A DNA stretch of 64,000 nucleotides from NCBI RefSeq assembly GCF_900114715.1, contig NZ_FOTY01000013.1, positions 1 to 64,000 of the forward strand. Direction: 5' to 3'. The DNA is from Salibacterium qingdaonense. GTDB taxonomy: Bacteria; Bacillota; Bacilli; Bacillales; Marinococcaceae. Under the pieces are notes generated by a model. It ran no database searches. It was not told the origin of the DNA and saw only the letters and a program-made list of their open reading frames with translations. Of this stretch, positions 12,311-23,877 are shown one piece after another. Positions within the stretch are counted from its first letter, which is position 1. Each line of letters starts with the position of its first letter. The position numbers and the translations under genes are program-made.

Positions 12311-12346
12311 AACCCTAAAAGCGTGAATGAAGCTTTTAGGGTTTTT
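12311..12346 (+). terminator. terminator after tig
   Basis: AACCCTAAAAGC pairs with GCTTTTAGGGTT around a 9-base loop and is followed by a short T run. Confidence 0.85.
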
Positions 12347-12688
12347 CATAACACAAAAATAAAAACCGGAGGCCGTCCAGTCAGAAAAAAGTCTGGTACA
12401 TCATTATTTTTGTGAAAAAAGAAGGAATGCTGTACTTCATGGTTGAATATATATGAGGAAAGTGTCTATGATATAAGAGGCGTTTCTACATAAGATGCGG
12501 CAGAATATTCGTTTTTCCAGCCGTATTGTTTCAAGTCGGACCAGTGTGTATGATACAATGCAGATCATAATCATATACTATGGTCATTATGTACTCGAAG
12601 AAAATGTTCGGTATAACATGGAAATCATTTAAATGATTGTACTGAAACGGAAAAGTTCGTGTACAATATCCATGTAAGGGGTGAGAAA
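12347..12688 (+). other. tig-clpX intergenic region
   Basis: About 340 bases without a supportable gene. It holds candidate -10 elements (TACAAT at 12554-12559 and 12662-12667), but no well-spaced -35 partner that I trust. No CIRCE or CtsR-type repeat was found by eye. Moderately AT-rich. Confidence 0.4.
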
Positions 12689-13969
12689 ATGTTTAAGTTC
12701 AACGAAGAGAAAGGACAACTGAAATGTTCTTTCTGTGGAAAGACACAGGACCAGGTGAGAAAATTAGTCGCTGGACCCGGCGTTTATATATGCGATGAAT
12801 GCATCGAGCTGTGTACGGAAATTGTAGAAGAAGAACTTGGCACAGAAGAGGAAGTGGAACTCGAAGAACTTCCGAAACCAAATGAGATCAATGTGACGCT
12901 TGACGATTATGTCATCGGTCAGGAAAAAGCGAAACGTTCTCTGGCTGTAGCGGTCTACAACCACTATAAAAGGGTGAACTCTGCATCGGCGAAACAGCAG
13001 GGTGATGTAGAACTTGCCAAAAGTAACATCTGTATGATCGGACCTACCGGCAGCGGAAAAACGTTGATGGCACAGACGCTTGCAAGAATACTGAACGTCC
13101 CGTTTGCAATGGCGGATGCTACATCGCTGACTGAAGCCGGATATGTTGGAGAAGACGTGGAAAATATTCTGCTGAAACTTCTTCAGGCAGCCGATTATGA
13201 TGTGGAGAAAGCTGAAAAAGGGATTATTTATATTGATGAGATCGATAAAGTAGCTCGTAAATCGGAGAACCCATCCATTACAAGAGACGTTTCCGGTGAA
13301 GGGGTGCAGCAGGCCCTTCTGAAAATTCTTGAAGGGACAACGGCAAGCGTTCCTCCACAGGGCGGCCGTAAACATCCTCATCAGGAGTTCATACAGATTG
13401 ACACATCGAACGTACTCTTTATCTGCGGCGGTGCATTCGACGGGATAGATCAGATTGTTCAGGAACGCCTTGGTAAACAGGTGATTGGTTTCGGTTCTGA
13501 ATCGGAAAAAGCCGACATGGATAAAGATGAATATATGAGCCGTATTCTCCCGGAAGATCTTCTCCGCTATGGTTTGATTCCGGAATTTATTGGACGCCTT
13601 CCGGTTATCTCGAGTCTATCTGAACTTGACGAAGATGCGCTTGTGGATATCCTCACGCAGCCGAAAAATGCCCTTGTGAAGCAGTACCAGAAGCTTCTCG
13701 AAATGGATGACGTGGAACTGGAATTCACAGATGAAGCTCTACGTGCAATTTCCCGCGAAGCTATCGAGCGGAAAACCGGAGCCCGTGGTCTTCGTTCCAT
13801 TATTGAAGGTATCATGCTTGACATCATGTATGATCTTCCGAATAAAGAAGATATCGCTGTTTGTACCATCACAGCAGAAGCCGTAACTGATGACGTATCA
13901 CCGGTTCTCAAGACACATGATGGCAAAGAAGTTTATCTGGAAAGTAAAGCACCTAGAGAAAGCGCCTGA
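12689..13969 (+). CDS. clpX: ATP-dependent Clp protease ATP-binding subunit ClpX
   Basis: AAA+ unfoldase that feeds tagged proteins to ClpP. The N-terminal zinc domain ligands are Cys13, Cys16, Cys35 and Cys38. They are followed by Walker A GPTGSGKT near residue 117, Walker [10 protein letters not shown], the sensor region and an IGF-type ClpP loop (VIGFGS near residue 267). 426 residues, as expected. The frame opens ten codons earlier at 12659, but AAGGGGTGAG at 12676-12685 fixes the ATG at 12689. Terminated at 13981-14011. Confidence 0.97.
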   Translation: MFKFNEEKGQLKCSFCGKTQDQVRKLVAGPGVYICDECIELCTEIVEEELGTEEEVELEELPKPNEINVTLDDYVIGQEKAKRSLAVAVYNHYKRVNSASAKQQGDVELAKSNICMIGPTGSGKTLMAQTLARILNVPFAMADATSLTEAGYVGEDVENILLKLLQAADYDVEKAEKGIIYIDEIDKVARKSENPSITRDVSGEGVQQALLKILEGTTASVPPQGGRKHPHQEFIQIDTSNVLFICGGAFDGIDQIVQERLGKQVIGFGSESEKADMDKDEYMSRILPEDLLRYGLIPEFIGRLPVISSLSELDEDALVDILTQPKNALVKQYQKLLEMDDVELEFTDEALRAISREAIERKTGARGLRSIIEGIMLDIMYDLPNKEDIAVCTITAEAVTDDVSPVLKTHDGKEVYLESKAPRESA

Positions 13970-13980
13970 AATTAAGGCAG

Positions 13981-14011
13981 AACGGTCCAGCCGAAGCTCG
14001 GCTGGACCGTT
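13981..14011 (+). terminator. terminator after clpX
   Basis: A 14-bp perfect stem (AACGGTCCAGCCGA / TCGGCTGGACCGTT) with a 3-base loop; the following T run is weak (CACTTTTAT). Confidence 0.75.
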
Positions 14012-14154
14012 CACTTTTATCGGCCTCCGTCACGTGGAAAAATAGGAAAGTCTCCAAGCCGCACACTTCCTGAAAAGATCACCACCGCTTTGCATGTTCG
14101 ATCGCGAACAGCGGCATACTAAAACCGGGAAGACGGCAAGGAGGCTTAAAACAA

Positions 14155-15870
14155 ATGAATCTGATGATGGGAATACTTATTGTTCAAATGATATTCGGGG
14201 TCATTGTGGGACTTTATTTTTGGAATCTGCTCAGGCAGCAGCGTGCAGGTAAAACAGCGATTCAAAAGGATTCTAAAAAAGAAATCGAACAGCTCAGCAG
14301 GATGCGCTCTGTTTCGTTATCCCAGCCGCTGACAGAAAAAGCCCGCCCTGCAGCATTGACCGATATCATCGGACAGGAAGAAGGGATCAAAGCGCTCAAA
14401 GCAGCGCTGTGTGGAGAGAACCCGCAGCATGTTCTATTGTACGGCCCGCCCGGCATTGGCAAAACGGCAGCGGCCAGGCTCGTACTTGAAGCCGCTAAAT
14501 GTAATCCAGCTTCTCCGTTTAAGAGAAATGCCGCGTTTGTGGAAATAGACGGAGCAACCTCCCGTTTTGATGAACGAGGTATTGCCGACCCTTTACTTGG
14601 CTCGGTGCATGACCCGATTTATCAAGGTGCAGGTGCGATGGGTCAGGCCGGGGTACCCCAGCCTAAGCAGGGGGCAGTTACAAAGGCCCACGGCGGTATG
14701 TTATTTATCGACGAAATAGGTGAACTGCACAGCATACAGCTGAATAAACTGCTGAAAGTACTTGAAGACCGTAAAGTGTATCTGGAAAGTGCGTATTACA
14801 GTGAAAACAATCCACAGATTCCAACGTACATCCATGATATCTTTAACAACGGACTTCCTGCGGACTTTCGTCTTGTGGGAGCCACGACAAGGCAGCCGCA
14901 TGAGCTGCCTGCCGCGTTACGATCCCGCTGCATGGAAATATACTTCCGGCCGCTGGATGACTCTGAGGTTCGGGAGATTGCATTTCAGGCCGGGGAAAAG
15001 AGCGGGGTTCAGCTTACGGAAGAAGCATTGTATTTAATATCCCGCTTTGCAAGTAACGGCCGGGAAGCAGTTCATATCGTTCAAATTGCGGCAGGAGCGG
15101 CAAAGGAAGACGAACGCTCCCTCCTGGGTCCAAATGATATAGAGTGGGTTCTTCAGGCAGGCCGGCTGGAGCCAAAACCCGGCCGGTCTATGCAGCATCA
15201 GCGCTTTGTTGGAAAAGTGAACGGGCTTGCCGTAACGGCGGCTGGATCCGGTATGATCCTTGACATTGAATCAGCAGCCAAAAAAGGCACCTACCCGGGT
15301 AATGTCACAGTAACCGGAATCATGGAAGAAGAAAATCACGCAACGCCTGTTTATTCCACCCGGCGGAAAAGCCTGGCTAAAAGTTCAGTGGAAAATGTGG
15401 TGACGGTGCTCCAGACGATGCATCTGCCGGTCAAAGAATATGATATTCACGTTAATTTTCCCGGCGGACTTCCAGTTGATGGTCCCTCAGCAGGATCTGC
15501 TATTCTCCTTGCTGTTTACTCAGCGGTAAAGCAGATAAAAGTAATGCCGCTCACAGCTGTAACCGGAGAGATTGGAGTTCGGGGCGATATAAAACCTGTC
15601 GGGGGAGTGCCGGAAAAAATTGACGCAGCATTTAAGGCAGGGGCAAAGGTTGTGTTTATTCCCCGGGAAAATGACCGTTCCTCCTTTCACGAGCAGAAAG
15701 AAGGTACAGTCATTCCCGTGGCAAGGGTGGAAGAACTGCTGAAAAAAGCACTACTGCCCGAAGAAGAGGCGGAAGGAACCACTCCCGGGTTCATTATACC
15801 GTCCGGTGACACCTCGGTTTCCTACCATGAGACCGAGGAACCTGGAATTAGACAAATGAATGAAAAATAG
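14155..15870 (+). CDS. lonB: ATP-dependent protease LonB (sporulation-associated)
   Basis: Membrane-anchored Lon-type protease; in B. subtilis LonB is forespore-expressed under sigma-F. The 571 residues start with a hydrophobic anchor (about residues 3-24). An AAA+ domain follows, with Walker A GPPGIGKT and FIDEIGEL. The C-terminal Lon protease domain has the Ser445-Lys488 dyad (DGPSAG and PEKID), 43 residues apart as in other Lon enzymes. It lacks the large N-terminal substrate domain of LonA. AAGGAGG precedes the ATG. It lies immediately before lonA, the conserved Bacillus order. Confidence 0.94.
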   Translation: MNLMMGILIVQMIFGVIVGLYFWNLLRQQRAGKTAIQKDSKKEIEQLSRMRSVSLSQPLTEKARPAALTDIIGQEEGIKALKAALCGENPQHVLLYGPPGIGKTAAARLVLEAAKCNPASPFKRNAAFVEIDGATSRFDERGIADPLLGSVHDPIYQGAGAMGQAGVPQPKQGAVTKAHGGMLFIDEIGELHSIQLNKLLKVLEDRKVYLESAYYSENNPQIPTYIHDIFNNGLPADFRLVGATTRQPHELPAALRSRCMEIYFRPLDDSEVREIAFQAGEKSGVQLTEEALYLISRFASNGREAVHIVQIAAGAAKEDERSLLGPNDIEWVLQAGRLEPKPGRSMQHQRFVGKVNGLAVTAAGSGMILDIESAAKKGTYPGNVTVTGIMEEENHATPVYSTRRKSLAKSSVENVVTVLQTMHLPVKEYDIHVNFPGGLPVDGPSAGSAILLAVYSAVKQIKVMPLTAVTGEIGVRGDIKPVGGVPEKIDAAFKAGAKVVFIPRENDRSSFHEQKEGTVIPVARVEELLKKALLPEEEAEGTTPGFIIPSGDTSVSYHETEEPGIRQMNEK

Positions 15871-15939
15871 GATAGAATAAAACCATCATGCAGTAGAAAA
15901 GAAAAAGCGCACGATGCTGTGCTGTTTTATAGAGAAACA

Positions 15940-15981
15940 GACCCGCGACAAAGCAAGATGAAAAGAAGCGGGTCTTTTTTT
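15940..15981 (+). terminator. terminator between lonB and lonA
   Basis: GACCCGC (15940-15946) pairs with GCGGGTC (15968-15974) and is followed by a T run. The loop is 21 bases and may fold internally. Confidence 0.65.
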
Positions 15982-16204
15982 AAAAGAGAAGAGAATGTTT
16001 TTTCTTTCCGGAAATTCCGGCGGGACAGAAAATATAAAAATTGCAGCGTTACAAGGTCGGGGTTTATCTCTCAGCTGTTCAGAGCAGCTGATTGCCCTGT
16101 GCGCCCGGACCGGAACCTGCCGCGGCTTCCCAGGATGCTTGCGCTTTTCTTATTTTACATATCTACAGTGATGGAAATGAACTGAAAAAATGGAGGTATT
16201 GCCG
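15982..16204 (+). other. lonB-lonA intergenic region
   Basis: Together with the terminator this is over 300 bases without a gene. It contains a small CAGCTG...CAGCTG hairpin near 16071-16090 and an AT-rich stretch at 16145-16165 that probably carries the lonA promoter. I cannot choose a -35/-10 pair with confidence. No CIRCE element was seen. Confidence 0.35.
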
Positions 16205-18535
16205 GTGGAACAAGAAAACCGAAAGATTCCGCTGCTACCGCTGCGGGGACTTCTTGTATTTCCGACGATGGTACTGCATCTGGATGTCGGCCGTGAAAAA
16301 TCGGTGCAGGCTCTGGAACAGGCAATGGTTGATGACAGCGAAATCATGCTGACCAGCCAGATCGATTTATCCGTTGATGAGCCGAGTGAACAGGATATGT
16401 ATCATATTGGTACACATGCGAAAGTGAAACAGATGCTGAAGCTGCCAAATGGAACAATCCGCGTACTCGTAGAGGGTCTGGCACGAGCGGAAATCAGCCG
16501 CTTTTTAGAGCGGGAAGACTATTTTGAAGTGGAAATGAAAAGGCTTGAAAACGAAGAAAACGACTATGACTCTGAAGAACTGGCTTTAATGCGCAACGTG
16601 ATAGAGCAGTTTGAGCAATACGTGTCGATCTCCAAGAAGGTATCCAATGAAACACTGCAGTCCGTACAGGATATCGCAGAACCGGCGAGGCTGGCGGATG
16701 TCGTTTCTTCCCATCTGCCCCTGAAAATCGCAGAGAAACAGAAGCTTCTTGAAACAGTGCCGGTACATGACCGCCTGATGAAAATCCTGGAAACGCTCAA
16801 TAACGAAAAAGAGGTGCTCGGTCTTGAAAAGAAAATCGGGCAGCGCGTAAAAAAATCCATGGAAAAGACGCAGAAAGAGTACTATCTCCGGGAGCAGATG
16901 AAAGCTATTCAGAAAGAACTCGGCGATAAAGATGGGAAGACAGAGGAAGTAGAGGAACTGAAACAAAAAATAGAAGAGGCCGGCATGCCGGAGAATGTGA
17001 AAGAAAAAGCTTATAAAGAAATGGACCGCTACGAAAAGATGCCTTCTTCTTCGGCGGAAAGTTCGGTTATCCGTAATTATATCGAATGGCTCACTGTCAT
17101 TCCGTGGACGGAGGAAACCGAAGACCGCCTGGATATCAACCATGCCCAGCGTATTCTCGATGAAGATCACCACGGTCTCGATCAGGTGAAAGAGCGCGTT
17201 CTTGAATACCTGGCCGTTCAGGAAATGACGCAGTCTCTGAAAGGGCCGATACTATGTCTCACCGGTCCGCCCGGGGTCGGCAAGACATCGCTTGCACGTT
17301 CTGTCGCCCGCGCGCTCGAACGGAATTTCGTACGGATGTCGCTTGGCGGCGTGCGGGATGAAGCGGAAATCCGCGGACACCGGCGCACCTATGTAGGAGC
17401 GATGCCGGGAAGAATTATTCAAGGCATGAAAAAAGCCGGTTCGACCAACCCGGTCTTTCTGCTCGATGAAATCGATAAAATGGCCAGCGATTTCCGCGGC
17501 GATCCTTCTGCGGCCATGCTCGAGGTGTTGGACCCGGAGCAGAATAATTCGTTCAGCGATCATTTCATTGAAGAGCCGTATGACTTATCCCAAGTGATGT
17601 TCATCACAACCGCCAACAACGTGTCAACAATTCCCGAACCGCTTCTTGACAGGATGGAATTTATTTCGATTGCCGGCTATACGGAAGTGGAGAAGCTGGG
17701 AATTGCCAAAAATCATCTTCTTCCGAAGCAGACGGCAGAGCATGGATTGTCGAAAGGAAAAATTCAGTTTAAGGAAGACGCGCTTCTGAAAATTATCCGT
17801 TATTATACGAGAGAGGCAGGAGTGCGGAGTCTGGAACGGGAAGTTGCCAACGTCTGCCGGAAAGCAGTGAAACGTATCATTTCCGGAGAGCGTAAACGAG
17901 TCATCGTTACAGTGAACACGATAGAAGATATGCTTGGACAGCCGAAATACAGATACGGCAAAGCGGAGGAAACCGATCAGGTCGGTGCAGCCACAGGTCT
18001 TGCCTATACGACAGCCGGAGGAAACACACTATCCATTGAAGTGTCGCTGGCACAGGGCAAAGGAGAGCTGACTCTGACAGGCAAACTTGGAGACGTAATG
18101 AAAGAATCAGCCCAGGCTGCGTTCAGTTACATCCGGTCGCGTTCTGAAGAGTTGAAGATTGATGAGGATTTCCACGAGAAATACGATATCCACATTCATG
18201 TACCCGCAGGGGCGACTCCAAAAGACGGGCCTTCTGCCGGTATTACAATGGCAACGGCTCTGATTTCGGCGCTGACAAAAAGGCCGGTTAAAAAAGAAGT
18301 AGGTATGACAGGGGAAATCACCCTGCGTGGACGGGTGCTGCCAATCGGCGGTCTGAAAGAAAAAGCAATGAGCGCACACCGTGCAGGGCTGGAGACTATT
18401 ATCATACCGGAAGAAAACAAAAAAGATATTGAAGATGTACCGGAGAGTGTAAGAAAAGGTCTTACCTTTATTGTGGTTTCACATTTGGATGAAGTATTGG
18501 CATATGCATTGGGGGAGGCAAATGAAAGTAAATGA
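16205..18535 (+). CDS. lonA: ATP-dependent protease La (LonA)
   Basis: Cytosolic AAA+ serine-lysine protease for misfolded and regulatory proteins. 776 residues: N-terminal Lon substrate domain (residues about 5-200), coiled helical linker, Walker [13 protein letters not shown] near residue 352, Walker [11 protein letters not shown]. The protease domain has the catalytic dyad Ser677 (DGPSAG) and Lys720 (LKEKAM). The open frame begins with ATG at 16190, but that ATG lies within the TGGAGGT Shine-Dalgarno. GTG at 16205 is 8 bases downstream and gives the normal N-terminus. The 3' end overlaps engB. Confidence 0.96.
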   Translation: MEQENRKIPLLPLRGLLVFPTMVLHLDVGREKSVQALEQAMVDDSEIMLTSQIDLSVDEPSEQDMYHIGTHAKVKQMLKLPNGTIRVLVEGLARAEISRFLEREDYFEVEMKRLENEENDYDSEELALMRNVIEQFEQYVSISKKVSNETLQSVQDIAEPARLADVVSSHLPLKIAEKQKLLETVPVHDRLMKILETLNNEKEVLGLEKKIGQRVKKSMEKTQKEYYLREQMKAIQKELGDKDGKTEEVEELKQKIEEAGMPENVKEKAYKEMDRYEKMPSSSAESSVIRNYIEWLTVIPWTEETEDRLDINHAQRILDEDHHGLDQVKERVLEYLAVQEMTQSLKGPILCLTGPPGVGKTSLARSVARALERNFVRMSLGGVRDEAEIRGHRRTYVGAMPGRIIQGMKKAGSTNPVFLLDEIDKMASDFRGDPSAAMLEVLDPEQNNSFSDHFIEEPYDLSQVMFITTANNVSTIPEPLLDRMEFISIAGYTEVEKLGIAKNHLLPKQTAEHGLSKGKIQFKEDALLKIIRYYTREAGVRSLEREVANVCRKAVKRIISGERKRVIVTVNTIEDMLGQPKYRYGKAEETDQVGAATGLAYTTAGGNTLSIEVSLAQGKGELTLTGKLGDVMKESAQAAFSYIRSRSEELKIDEDFHEKYDIHIHVPAGATPKDGPSAGITMATALISALTKRPVKKEVGMTGEITLRGRVLPIGGLKEKAMSAHRAGLETIIIPEENKKDIEDVPESVRKGLTFIVVSHLDEVLAYALGEANESK

Positions 18536-19103
18536 AGCGGAACTCTTGATTAGTGCTGTCCGGCAGGATCAGTATCCAAAGAATAGTCTGCCCGAGATTG
18601 CTCTGGCGGGACGCTCCAACGTCGGGAAATCATCATTTATTAACACACTGGTTACACGCAAAAACCTGGCTCGTACGTCAAATAAGCCGGGGAAAACGCA
18701 GACACTGAATTTTTATGACCTTGAGGGCAGGATGATGTTTGTGGATGTACCAGGCTACGGCTATGCCAAAGTTTCCAAATCGGAGCGGGCAGCATGGGGG
18801 AAAATGATGGAGACGTACTTTTCCTCCAGAGAAAACCTGCGCGGAGTGGCGGTGATTATCGACTCGAGACACTCGCCGAGTGCGCTGGACATTCAGATGT
18901 ACAAGTATCTTAAAGAGTTTGAACTGCCTGTTCTTGTCATTGCGACAAAAGCTGATAAAGTATCAAAAAACAAACGGCCGAAACATGTCAAACACATTAG
19001 AGAAACCCTGGAGCTGGAGAAAACAGATGATATTATTTTGTTTTCAGCAGAAACCGGACAAGGGAAAGAAGATGCCTGGAAATCAATCCAGGCTATGGTG
19101 TAG
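18522..19103 (+). CDS. ysxC: ribosome biogenesis GTPase YsxC/EngB
   Basis: TRAFAC-class GTPase needed for 50S subunit assembly. 193 residues with G1 [10 protein letters not shown]3 DVPGYG, G4 TKADK and G5 SAETGQG in order. GGGGGAGG at 18511-18518 selects ATG 18522, which overlaps the lonA stop by 14 bases, so lonA and ysxC are co-translated. The frame is open further upstream in lonA but with no plausible start. Convergent with the ysxD-like gene, with only 13 bases between them and no clear terminator. Confidence 0.95.
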   Translation: MKVNEAELLISAVRQDQYPKNSLPEIALAGRSNVGKSSFINTLVTRKNLARTSNKPGKTQTLNFYDLEGRMMFVDVPGYGYAKVSKSERAAWGKMMETYFSSRENLRGVAVIIDSRHSPSALDIQMYKYLKEFELPVLVIATKADKVSKNKRPKHVKHIRETLELEKTDDIILFSAETGQGKEDAWKSIQAMV

Positions 19104-19116
19104 ATACGTCTCCTTT

Positions 19117-19596
19117 CTATTTTCGCACAATGACCATATAAAGGCCGAAGCCAAGAAGCAGTAAGGGACCGAACATCTCTACAATATAGGATGCATGCGG
19201 TCCCGCAGTCTGTTTGAGTACAGAACTGTACAGAAAGCCGGCGCCGAGAATGGAGAGCAGAATCCCCGTAAACCATCCGGAATTTCTCGTTTTCAGCGAG
19301 TCGGCAAGAAAAGCGGCCCCGAAGTATAGAAAGTACATGCCGGTGTGGTCCGGCCAGAATGCGGTAAACTCCAGGAGATAAAAGTGGATTCCAAATAATG
19401 ACAGAATCACTCCCGGAAGGAAGGAAAGCGGGATACGCCCGCTGATGCTTTCCAAAAGAAAAGCGGTCCCCGAAACCAGAAGCAGTACCGGCCAGGCTGT
19501 CCACAGTCCGCCGGCGGTAAGCTCCCAGTTTTCGACAATAAGCATCAGGGCAAGTCCGGAAACAATGATACCATAAAAGATGCTCTGCTTTTTCAT
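19117..19596 (-). CDS. ysxD: YsxD-like integral membrane protein
   Basis: A 159-residue membrane protein with about six hydrophobic segments and almost no soluble domain. It starts MKKQSIFYGII and is preceded on the minus strand by GATGGAGGAT. It lies between ysxC and hemA on the opposite strand, which is where B. subtilis carries ysxD (about 165 residues, membrane, uncharacterised). The name rests on position and type. No motif indicates a function; it resembles LiaI-like or DUF-type small membrane proteins in build. Confidence 0.75.
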   Translation of the reverse strand: MKKQSIFYGIIVSGLALMLIVENWELTAGGLWTAWPVLLLVSGTAFLLESISGRIPLSFLPGVILSLFGIHFYLLEFTAFWPDHTGMYFLYFGAAFLADSLKTRNSGWFTGILLSILGAGFLYSSVLKQTAGPHASYIVEMFGPLLLLGFGLYMVIVRK

Positions 19597-19748
19597 ATGT
19601 ATCCTCCATCAAGTCATTAGAATGATGTCGATTATTTATGATATCATATAACAATACAATCTACAGCCGGGTTCCGCCCGGCTCTGTTTGAGAATTTAAA
19701 AGTCAGGAGCTGTTCACATTTCATTATTCATGTGGGATCCGGGCATGA

Positions 19749-19754
19749 TATAAT
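19749..19754 (+). promoter_or_regulatory. candidate -10 element of the hem operon
   Basis: TATAAT preceded by TGA, about 85 bases before hemA. The -35 partner is weak (TTCATG at 19728, 15-base spacer), so activity may depend on an activator or the extended -10. Confidence 0.4.
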
Positions 19755-19838
19755 GAATGAGTGCAGACAAGTATACGTGTAAATTAGACGCTGAATAAAA
19801 GAGAGAGATATCGTGTTGCAATCGGGGGTGAAGGAAAC

Positions 19839-21230
19839 ATGCATATTATCGTTGCCGGCTTTGATTATAAAACGACCCCTGTCGAAATCAGAGAACAGCT
19901 GGCGTTTCAGGAAGAATCGCTGCCGGATGCGCTGCAGAAACTTAGAAACATGAAAAGCATATTGGAATGTACCATTATTTCGACATGCAACCGCACGGAG
20001 ATTTATGTTGTTGCCGATCAACTGCATACCGGACGGCATTTCATTAAGAAATTTCTATATGAATGGTTCGGTCTTCCTATAGATGAGTATGGGGCTCATC
20101 TGAATATCCGGGAAAATGATACGGCGATACAGCACCTTTTCCGGGTAAGCACAGGGCTGGACTCTATGGTTCTTGGGGAGACACAGATTCTGGGGCAGGT
20201 GAAAGACGGCTTTTTTCTCGCGCAGAATGAGGGAGCTACCGGAACTGTACTGAATGAACTGTTCCGGCAGGCTGTCACGTTTGCGAAGAAATCACACAAC
20301 GAGACAGAGATTAATGACAATGCTGTTTCCGTCAGCTACGCCGCTGTTGAACTCGGGAAAAAGATTCTCGGCGATTTCCGGGACAAGCATGTTATGGTGC
20401 TTGGGGCCGGTGAGATGAGCGAATTGACAGCCAAACACCTTTATGAAGGCGGAGCAGCTGAGGTGACAGTATTAAACCGGACGTATGCCAAAGCTGCTGA
20501 ACTGGCGGAACGGTTTTTCGGCACGGCCGGCAGTATGGAAGAACTGCAGCGCTGTATGGAAAAAGCGGATATTGTTATTTCATCCACAGGCTCCAGTGAT
20601 TATGTTATAGATAAGACATGGATGGAGAGTGTACTGAAACAGCGCCGCGGACGTCCTCTTTTCATGGTGGATATTGCCGTTCCACGTGACTTTGATCCCG
20701 CTCTGGAAAAGCTGGATAACGTCTTCCTTTATGATATTGATGATCTACAGGGTATCGTGGCGGCAAACATGGAAGAAAGAAAGACGGAAGCAGAAAAAAT
20801 AGAAGCAGGTATTCAGGACGAGCTCGCTTCTTTCAAAGAGTGGGTGCACACGCTTGGTGTGGTACCTGTCATTTCCGCGCTTAGAACAAAAGCGTTGTCT
20901 ATCCAGTCTGAAACGATGGACAGCCTGGAGCGCAAACTTCCGGATTTATCGGAGCGTGACAAAAAGGTTCTGCGTAAGCATACGAAGAGCATAGTCAATC
21001 AGATGCTCCGTGATCCCATTACAAGAGCGAAAGAAATGGCCGGAGAACCTGATGCAGATGAGTCGCTTGCGTTATTTACCGAGATATTCGGGCTGGATGA
21101 GGAAGTGGAAGCGGCCAGAGAGGCCGAAGAGAAGCAGTTAAAAGTGGAAGAAGCGGAACAGGAATGGGGCCGTAAAAAACGTCAGACCTCCCCTTATGCT
21201 TATGCTAAGGACATCAGCTTCCACTCCTAG
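19839..21230 (+). CDS. hemA: glutamyl-tRNA reductase
   Basis: First committed step of C5 tetrapyrrole synthesis: reduces Glu-tRNA to glutamate-1-semialdehyde with NADPH. The 463 residues include the nucleophile Cys50 in [11 protein letters not shown] and the tRNA/active-site segment [17 protein letters not shown]. The NADPH Rossmann motif [15 protein letters not shown] and a C-terminal dimerisation helix with an acidic tail follow. First gene of hemAXCDBL, 17 bases from the hemX start. Confidence 0.96.
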   Translation: MHIIVAGFDYKTTPVEIREQLAFQEESLPDALQKLRNMKSILECTIISTCNRTEIYVVADQLHTGRHFIKKFLYEWFGLPIDEYGAHLNIRENDTAIQHLFRVSTGLDSMVLGETQILGQVKDGFFLAQNEGATGTVLNELFRQAVTFAKKSHNETEINDNAVSVSYAAVELGKKILGDFRDKHVMVLGAGEMSELTAKHLYEGGAAEVTVLNRTYAKAAELAERFFGTAGSMEELQRCMEKADIVISSTGSSDYVIDKTWMESVLKQRRGRPLFMVDIAVPRDFDPALEKLDNVFLYDIDDLQGIVAANMEERKTEAEKIEAGIQDELASFKEWVHTLGVVPVISALRTKALSIQSETMDSLERKLPDLSERDKKVLRKHTKSIVNQMLRDPITRAKEMAGEPDADESLALFTEIFGLDEEVEAAREAEEKQLKVEEAEQEWGRKKRQTSPYAYAKDISFHS

Positions 21231-21247
21231 GAGAGGAGTTGTCACGA

Positions 21248-22078
21248 ATGGTTGCTTCTGCGGGTATTATTTATGCTTTAACGATTGTGCTGTACAGTCT
21301 GAGTGTGCTCGGATATTTTATTGATTTTCTGCAGAACAACCGGAAGGTGAACCGGATCGCCTTCTGGTTGCTTTCTATCGTTTGGATGCTTCAGACACTG
21401 TTTTTTGTTATTCGAGCGCTTCAGTATGACAGACTGCCCATCATTACACCGTTTGAAGGGCTGTTTTTTTATGCCTGGCTTCTCGTGAGTCTGTCTCTGA
21501 TTATTAATTGGTTTTTCCGAGTCGACTTTCTGGTATTTTTCACTAATGTCGTAGGTTTTGTCATGATGGCTTTCAGCCTGTTTACGCCGGGCGGCGATGT
21601 GCCGTCGGATTTAAATGAGCTCCTCATTTCCGAGCTCTTGATTGTTCATGTGACTTTAATTATGGTAGGTTACGCCGCCTTTACGATAGCCTTTGTTTTT
21701 GCGGCACTGTATGTTTTCCAGCATCATCTGCTGAAGCAAAAACGCTGGGGAAAGCGGCTGCTGCGCCTCGATAATCTTCCGAAAATGGAACGTTTTATTT
21801 TCTGGATGACAACGTTCGGGGTTCCTTTTATGCTGCTGGGCTTTATTCTTGGGTTCGTATGGGCTTCGATTCAGCTCTCTCAGCTGCCTTGGCTTGATGC
21901 CAAAGTGATAGGGTCGGCTGTCGTGCTGGCTGTGTACAGCGCTTATCTCTATCTATGGGCCGTCAGGCATCGTAGAGGTTATAACATGGCGCTGTTTAAT
22001 ATAGCGGGTTTTATGTTTGTGTTGATTAACTATTTTCTATCAAGCGAACTTACTGATTTTCATTTCTGGTATTTTTAA
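21248..22078 (+). CDS. hemX: HemX, CcsA-like membrane protein
   Basis: Polytopic membrane protein (276 residues, about eight hydrophobic segments) of the cytochrome c assembly (CcsA/HemX) family. In B. subtilis HemX lowers the cellular level of HemA. An in-frame TTG sits at 21239, but AGGAGAGGA at 21228-21237 is better placed for ATG 21248, which also gives the B. subtilis length. Part of the hem operon between hemA and hemC. Confidence 0.92.
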   Translation: MVASAGIIYALTIVLYSLSVLGYFIDFLQNNRKVNRIAFWLLSIVWMLQTLFFVIRALQYDRLPIITPFEGLFFYAWLLVSLSLIINWFFRVDFLVFFTNVVGFVMMAFSLFTPGGDVPSDLNELLISELLIVHVTLIMVGYAAFTIAFVFAALYVFQHHLLKQKRWGKRLLRLDNLPKMERFIFWMTTFGVPFMLLGFILGFVWASIQLSQLPWLDAKVIGSAVVLAVYSAYLYLWAVRHRRGYNMALFNIAGFMFVLINYFLSSELTDFHFWYF

Positions 22079-22171
22079 AATACAGGGGACAATGTTTAGA
22101 TGTATTCCTTCTGGTGCAGGATGGAAAAGATATTCGTCCCGGCAGCTGGTTTTAATGGATGGAGGTATATG

Positions 22172-23107
22172 ATGCGTACGATTGTACTTGGAACGAGAAA
22201 AAGCAATCTGGCCATGAAACAGACCGAATGGGTCATTGATGAATTGAATCAACGCGGTCTTCCCTATCATTTTGATACAAAGAAGATCGTAACAAAAGGG
22301 GATAAAATACTTGATGTAACACTTTCTAAAGTGGGAGGTAAAGGGCTTTTCATCAAGGAAATTGAAGAAGCTCTCACCAATAAAGAGATTGATATAGCCG
22401 TCCACAGCATGAAAGATCTTCCCGGTGAAGTGGAAGAAGGTTTTACCCTGGGAGCTATTACAAACAGAGTCGATCCGCGGGATGTGTTGATTTCAGCAGA
22501 CAATGTGCTTCTGGATGATCTGCCTGCCGGAGCTGTAGTTGGAACGAGCAGCCTCCGTCGTTCTTCACAGATACTGGCAAGACGGCCGGATATAGAAGTG
22601 CAGTGGATCCGCGGCAATATAGAGACCCGCCTCCGCAAACTGAGGGAAGAAGATTTTGATGCCATCGTTTTGGCTGCGGCCGGCCTTACCCGTATGGGAT
22701 GGGATGAAAAAATTGTAACAGAATATCTGGATCCTGATATTTGTCTTCCCGCGGTGGGACAAGGTGCCCTTGGGTTGGAATGCAGGGAAGATGACAAAGA
22801 AGTTCTTGATGTGCTGGCGGAACTGAATGATGAGATTATCTCAAGACGTGTAACGGCCGAACGTGCATTTTTGCAGACCGTCGAGGGCGGATGCCAGGTA
22901 CCAATAGGCGGCTACGCCATGCTTGAATCGAATGGAGATATCAGTCTCACGGCCATGATTGGGTCTCCGGACGGGGAAACAATACTTAAAACTTCCCGGA
23001 GAGGGTCTGAACCGGAAACGGTTGGGAAACTGGCTGCGGAGGAACTGCTGCAGCAGGGAGGTAAAGAAATTCTCGACAAAGTGAAAAGTGAGCTGGATCA
23101 AACATGA
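22172..23107 (+). CDS. hemC: porphobilinogen deaminase (hydroxymethylbilane synthase)
   Basis: Polymerises four porphobilinogens into hydroxymethylbilane. 311 residues starting [17 protein letters not shown]. The dipyrromethane cofactor attaches at Cys241 ([10 protein letters not shown]), and the GTSSLRR substrate-binding arginines are present. TGGAGGT at 22160-22166 allows 5 bases to ATG 22172 but only 2 to the ATG just before it. The longer upstream frame (from 22100) has no ribosome site. The stop overlaps the hemD ATG (ATGA). Confidence 0.95.
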   Translation: MRTIVLGTRKSNLAMKQTEWVIDELNQRGLPYHFDTKKIVTKGDKILDVTLSKVGGKGLFIKEIEEALTNKEIDIAVHSMKDLPGEVEEGFTLGAITNRVDPRDVLISADNVLLDDLPAGAVVGTSSLRRSSQILARRPDIEVQWIRGNIETRLRKLREEDFDAIVLAAAGLTRMGWDEKIVTEYLDPDICLPAVGQGALGLECREDDKEVLDVLAELNDEIISRRVTAERAFLQTVEGGCQVPIGGYAMLESNGDISLTAMIGSPDGETILKTSRRGSEPETVGKLAAEELLQQGGKEILDKVKSELDQT

Positions 23108-23877
23108 CACAGGCCCTTGCCGGCAGAAGTGTTTTAGTAACGAGGCCTCCCGGTCAGAGTGATGTGATGAAGCGTTTGATTGAAGCAGAGGGAGGTACCG
23201 CTCTTGTTCTGCCGATGATTGAAACAATCCGTACAGAAGACTGGGATGTTTTGAAAAAACGTGCCGCGCAGAAAACGTGGGACTGGGTTATTTTCACAAG
23301 CGCCAACGCCGCCGCTTACTTTTCGGAACTGCTGTCGGAAGCTGCCATTACCGTTGCGAAAACATGCCGGACGGCAGCTGTAGGGCAGAAAACAGCGGAA
23401 TCCCTGCGTAGAAGAGGATGGCCTGATCCTGTCCTTCCGGAGGTTAATGACGGAGACGGCCTGGCCGAAACGCTGCGCAGCCAAGTGAAACCGGGAGATA
23501 CGGTTCTTTTTCCAAAAAGTGCACGAGCCCGCTCTGTTATTGTAGATATGCTTCAGGAAGCAGGGGCGGATGTGTATGAGCTCCCGCTTTACACAAGCGT
23601 TCCTGCGTTTAAAAACCAGGACAAGCTGGTGTCATGGGTATACGAGGGACGGATGGATTATGTAACATTTACAAGTCCTTCGGCCGTTAAAGCCTTTGTT
23701 CATTTTCTGAGAAACGTTCCGGAGAAAGACTGGAAACAACTGGACACGGTAAGCATTGGATCGATCACGGATAAAGAAGCAGCAAGGCAGGGCTTTGTCT
23801 CCCGTAGAACGGCGGATCCATCCACGGTCGAGGGCGTTGTACGAACATTAACAGTGTTTAAAAGGAGGATGACGTGA
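23104..23877 (+). CDS. hemD: uroporphyrinogen-III synthase
   Basis: Closes hydroxymethylbilane with inversion of ring D. The 257-residue length and HemD fold signals fit ([12 protein letters not shown] near the N-terminus, [14 protein letters not shown], and [13 protein letters not shown] in the second half). The family is poorly conserved, so position between hemC and hemB matters. Start overlaps the hemC stop by 4 bases; the end overlaps the hemB start codon. Confidence 0.93.
   Translation: MTQALAGRSVLVTRPPGQSDVMKRLIEAEGGTALVLPMIETIRTEDWDVLKKRAAQKTWDWVIFTSANAAAYFSELLSEAAITVAKTCRTAAVGQKTAESLRRRGWPDPVLPEVNDGDGLAETLRSQVKPGDTVLFPKSARARSVIVDMLQEAGADVYELPLYTSVPAFKNQDKLVSWVYEGRMDYVTFTSPSAVKAFVHFLRNVPEKDWKQLDTVSIGSITDKEAARQGFVSRRTADPSTVEGVVRTLTVFKRRMT

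Noticed and set aside
15919-16185. 88-residue frame between lonB and lonA
   Set aside because: Begins inside the lonB-lonA terminator, has no ribosome site and no coding-like pattern.
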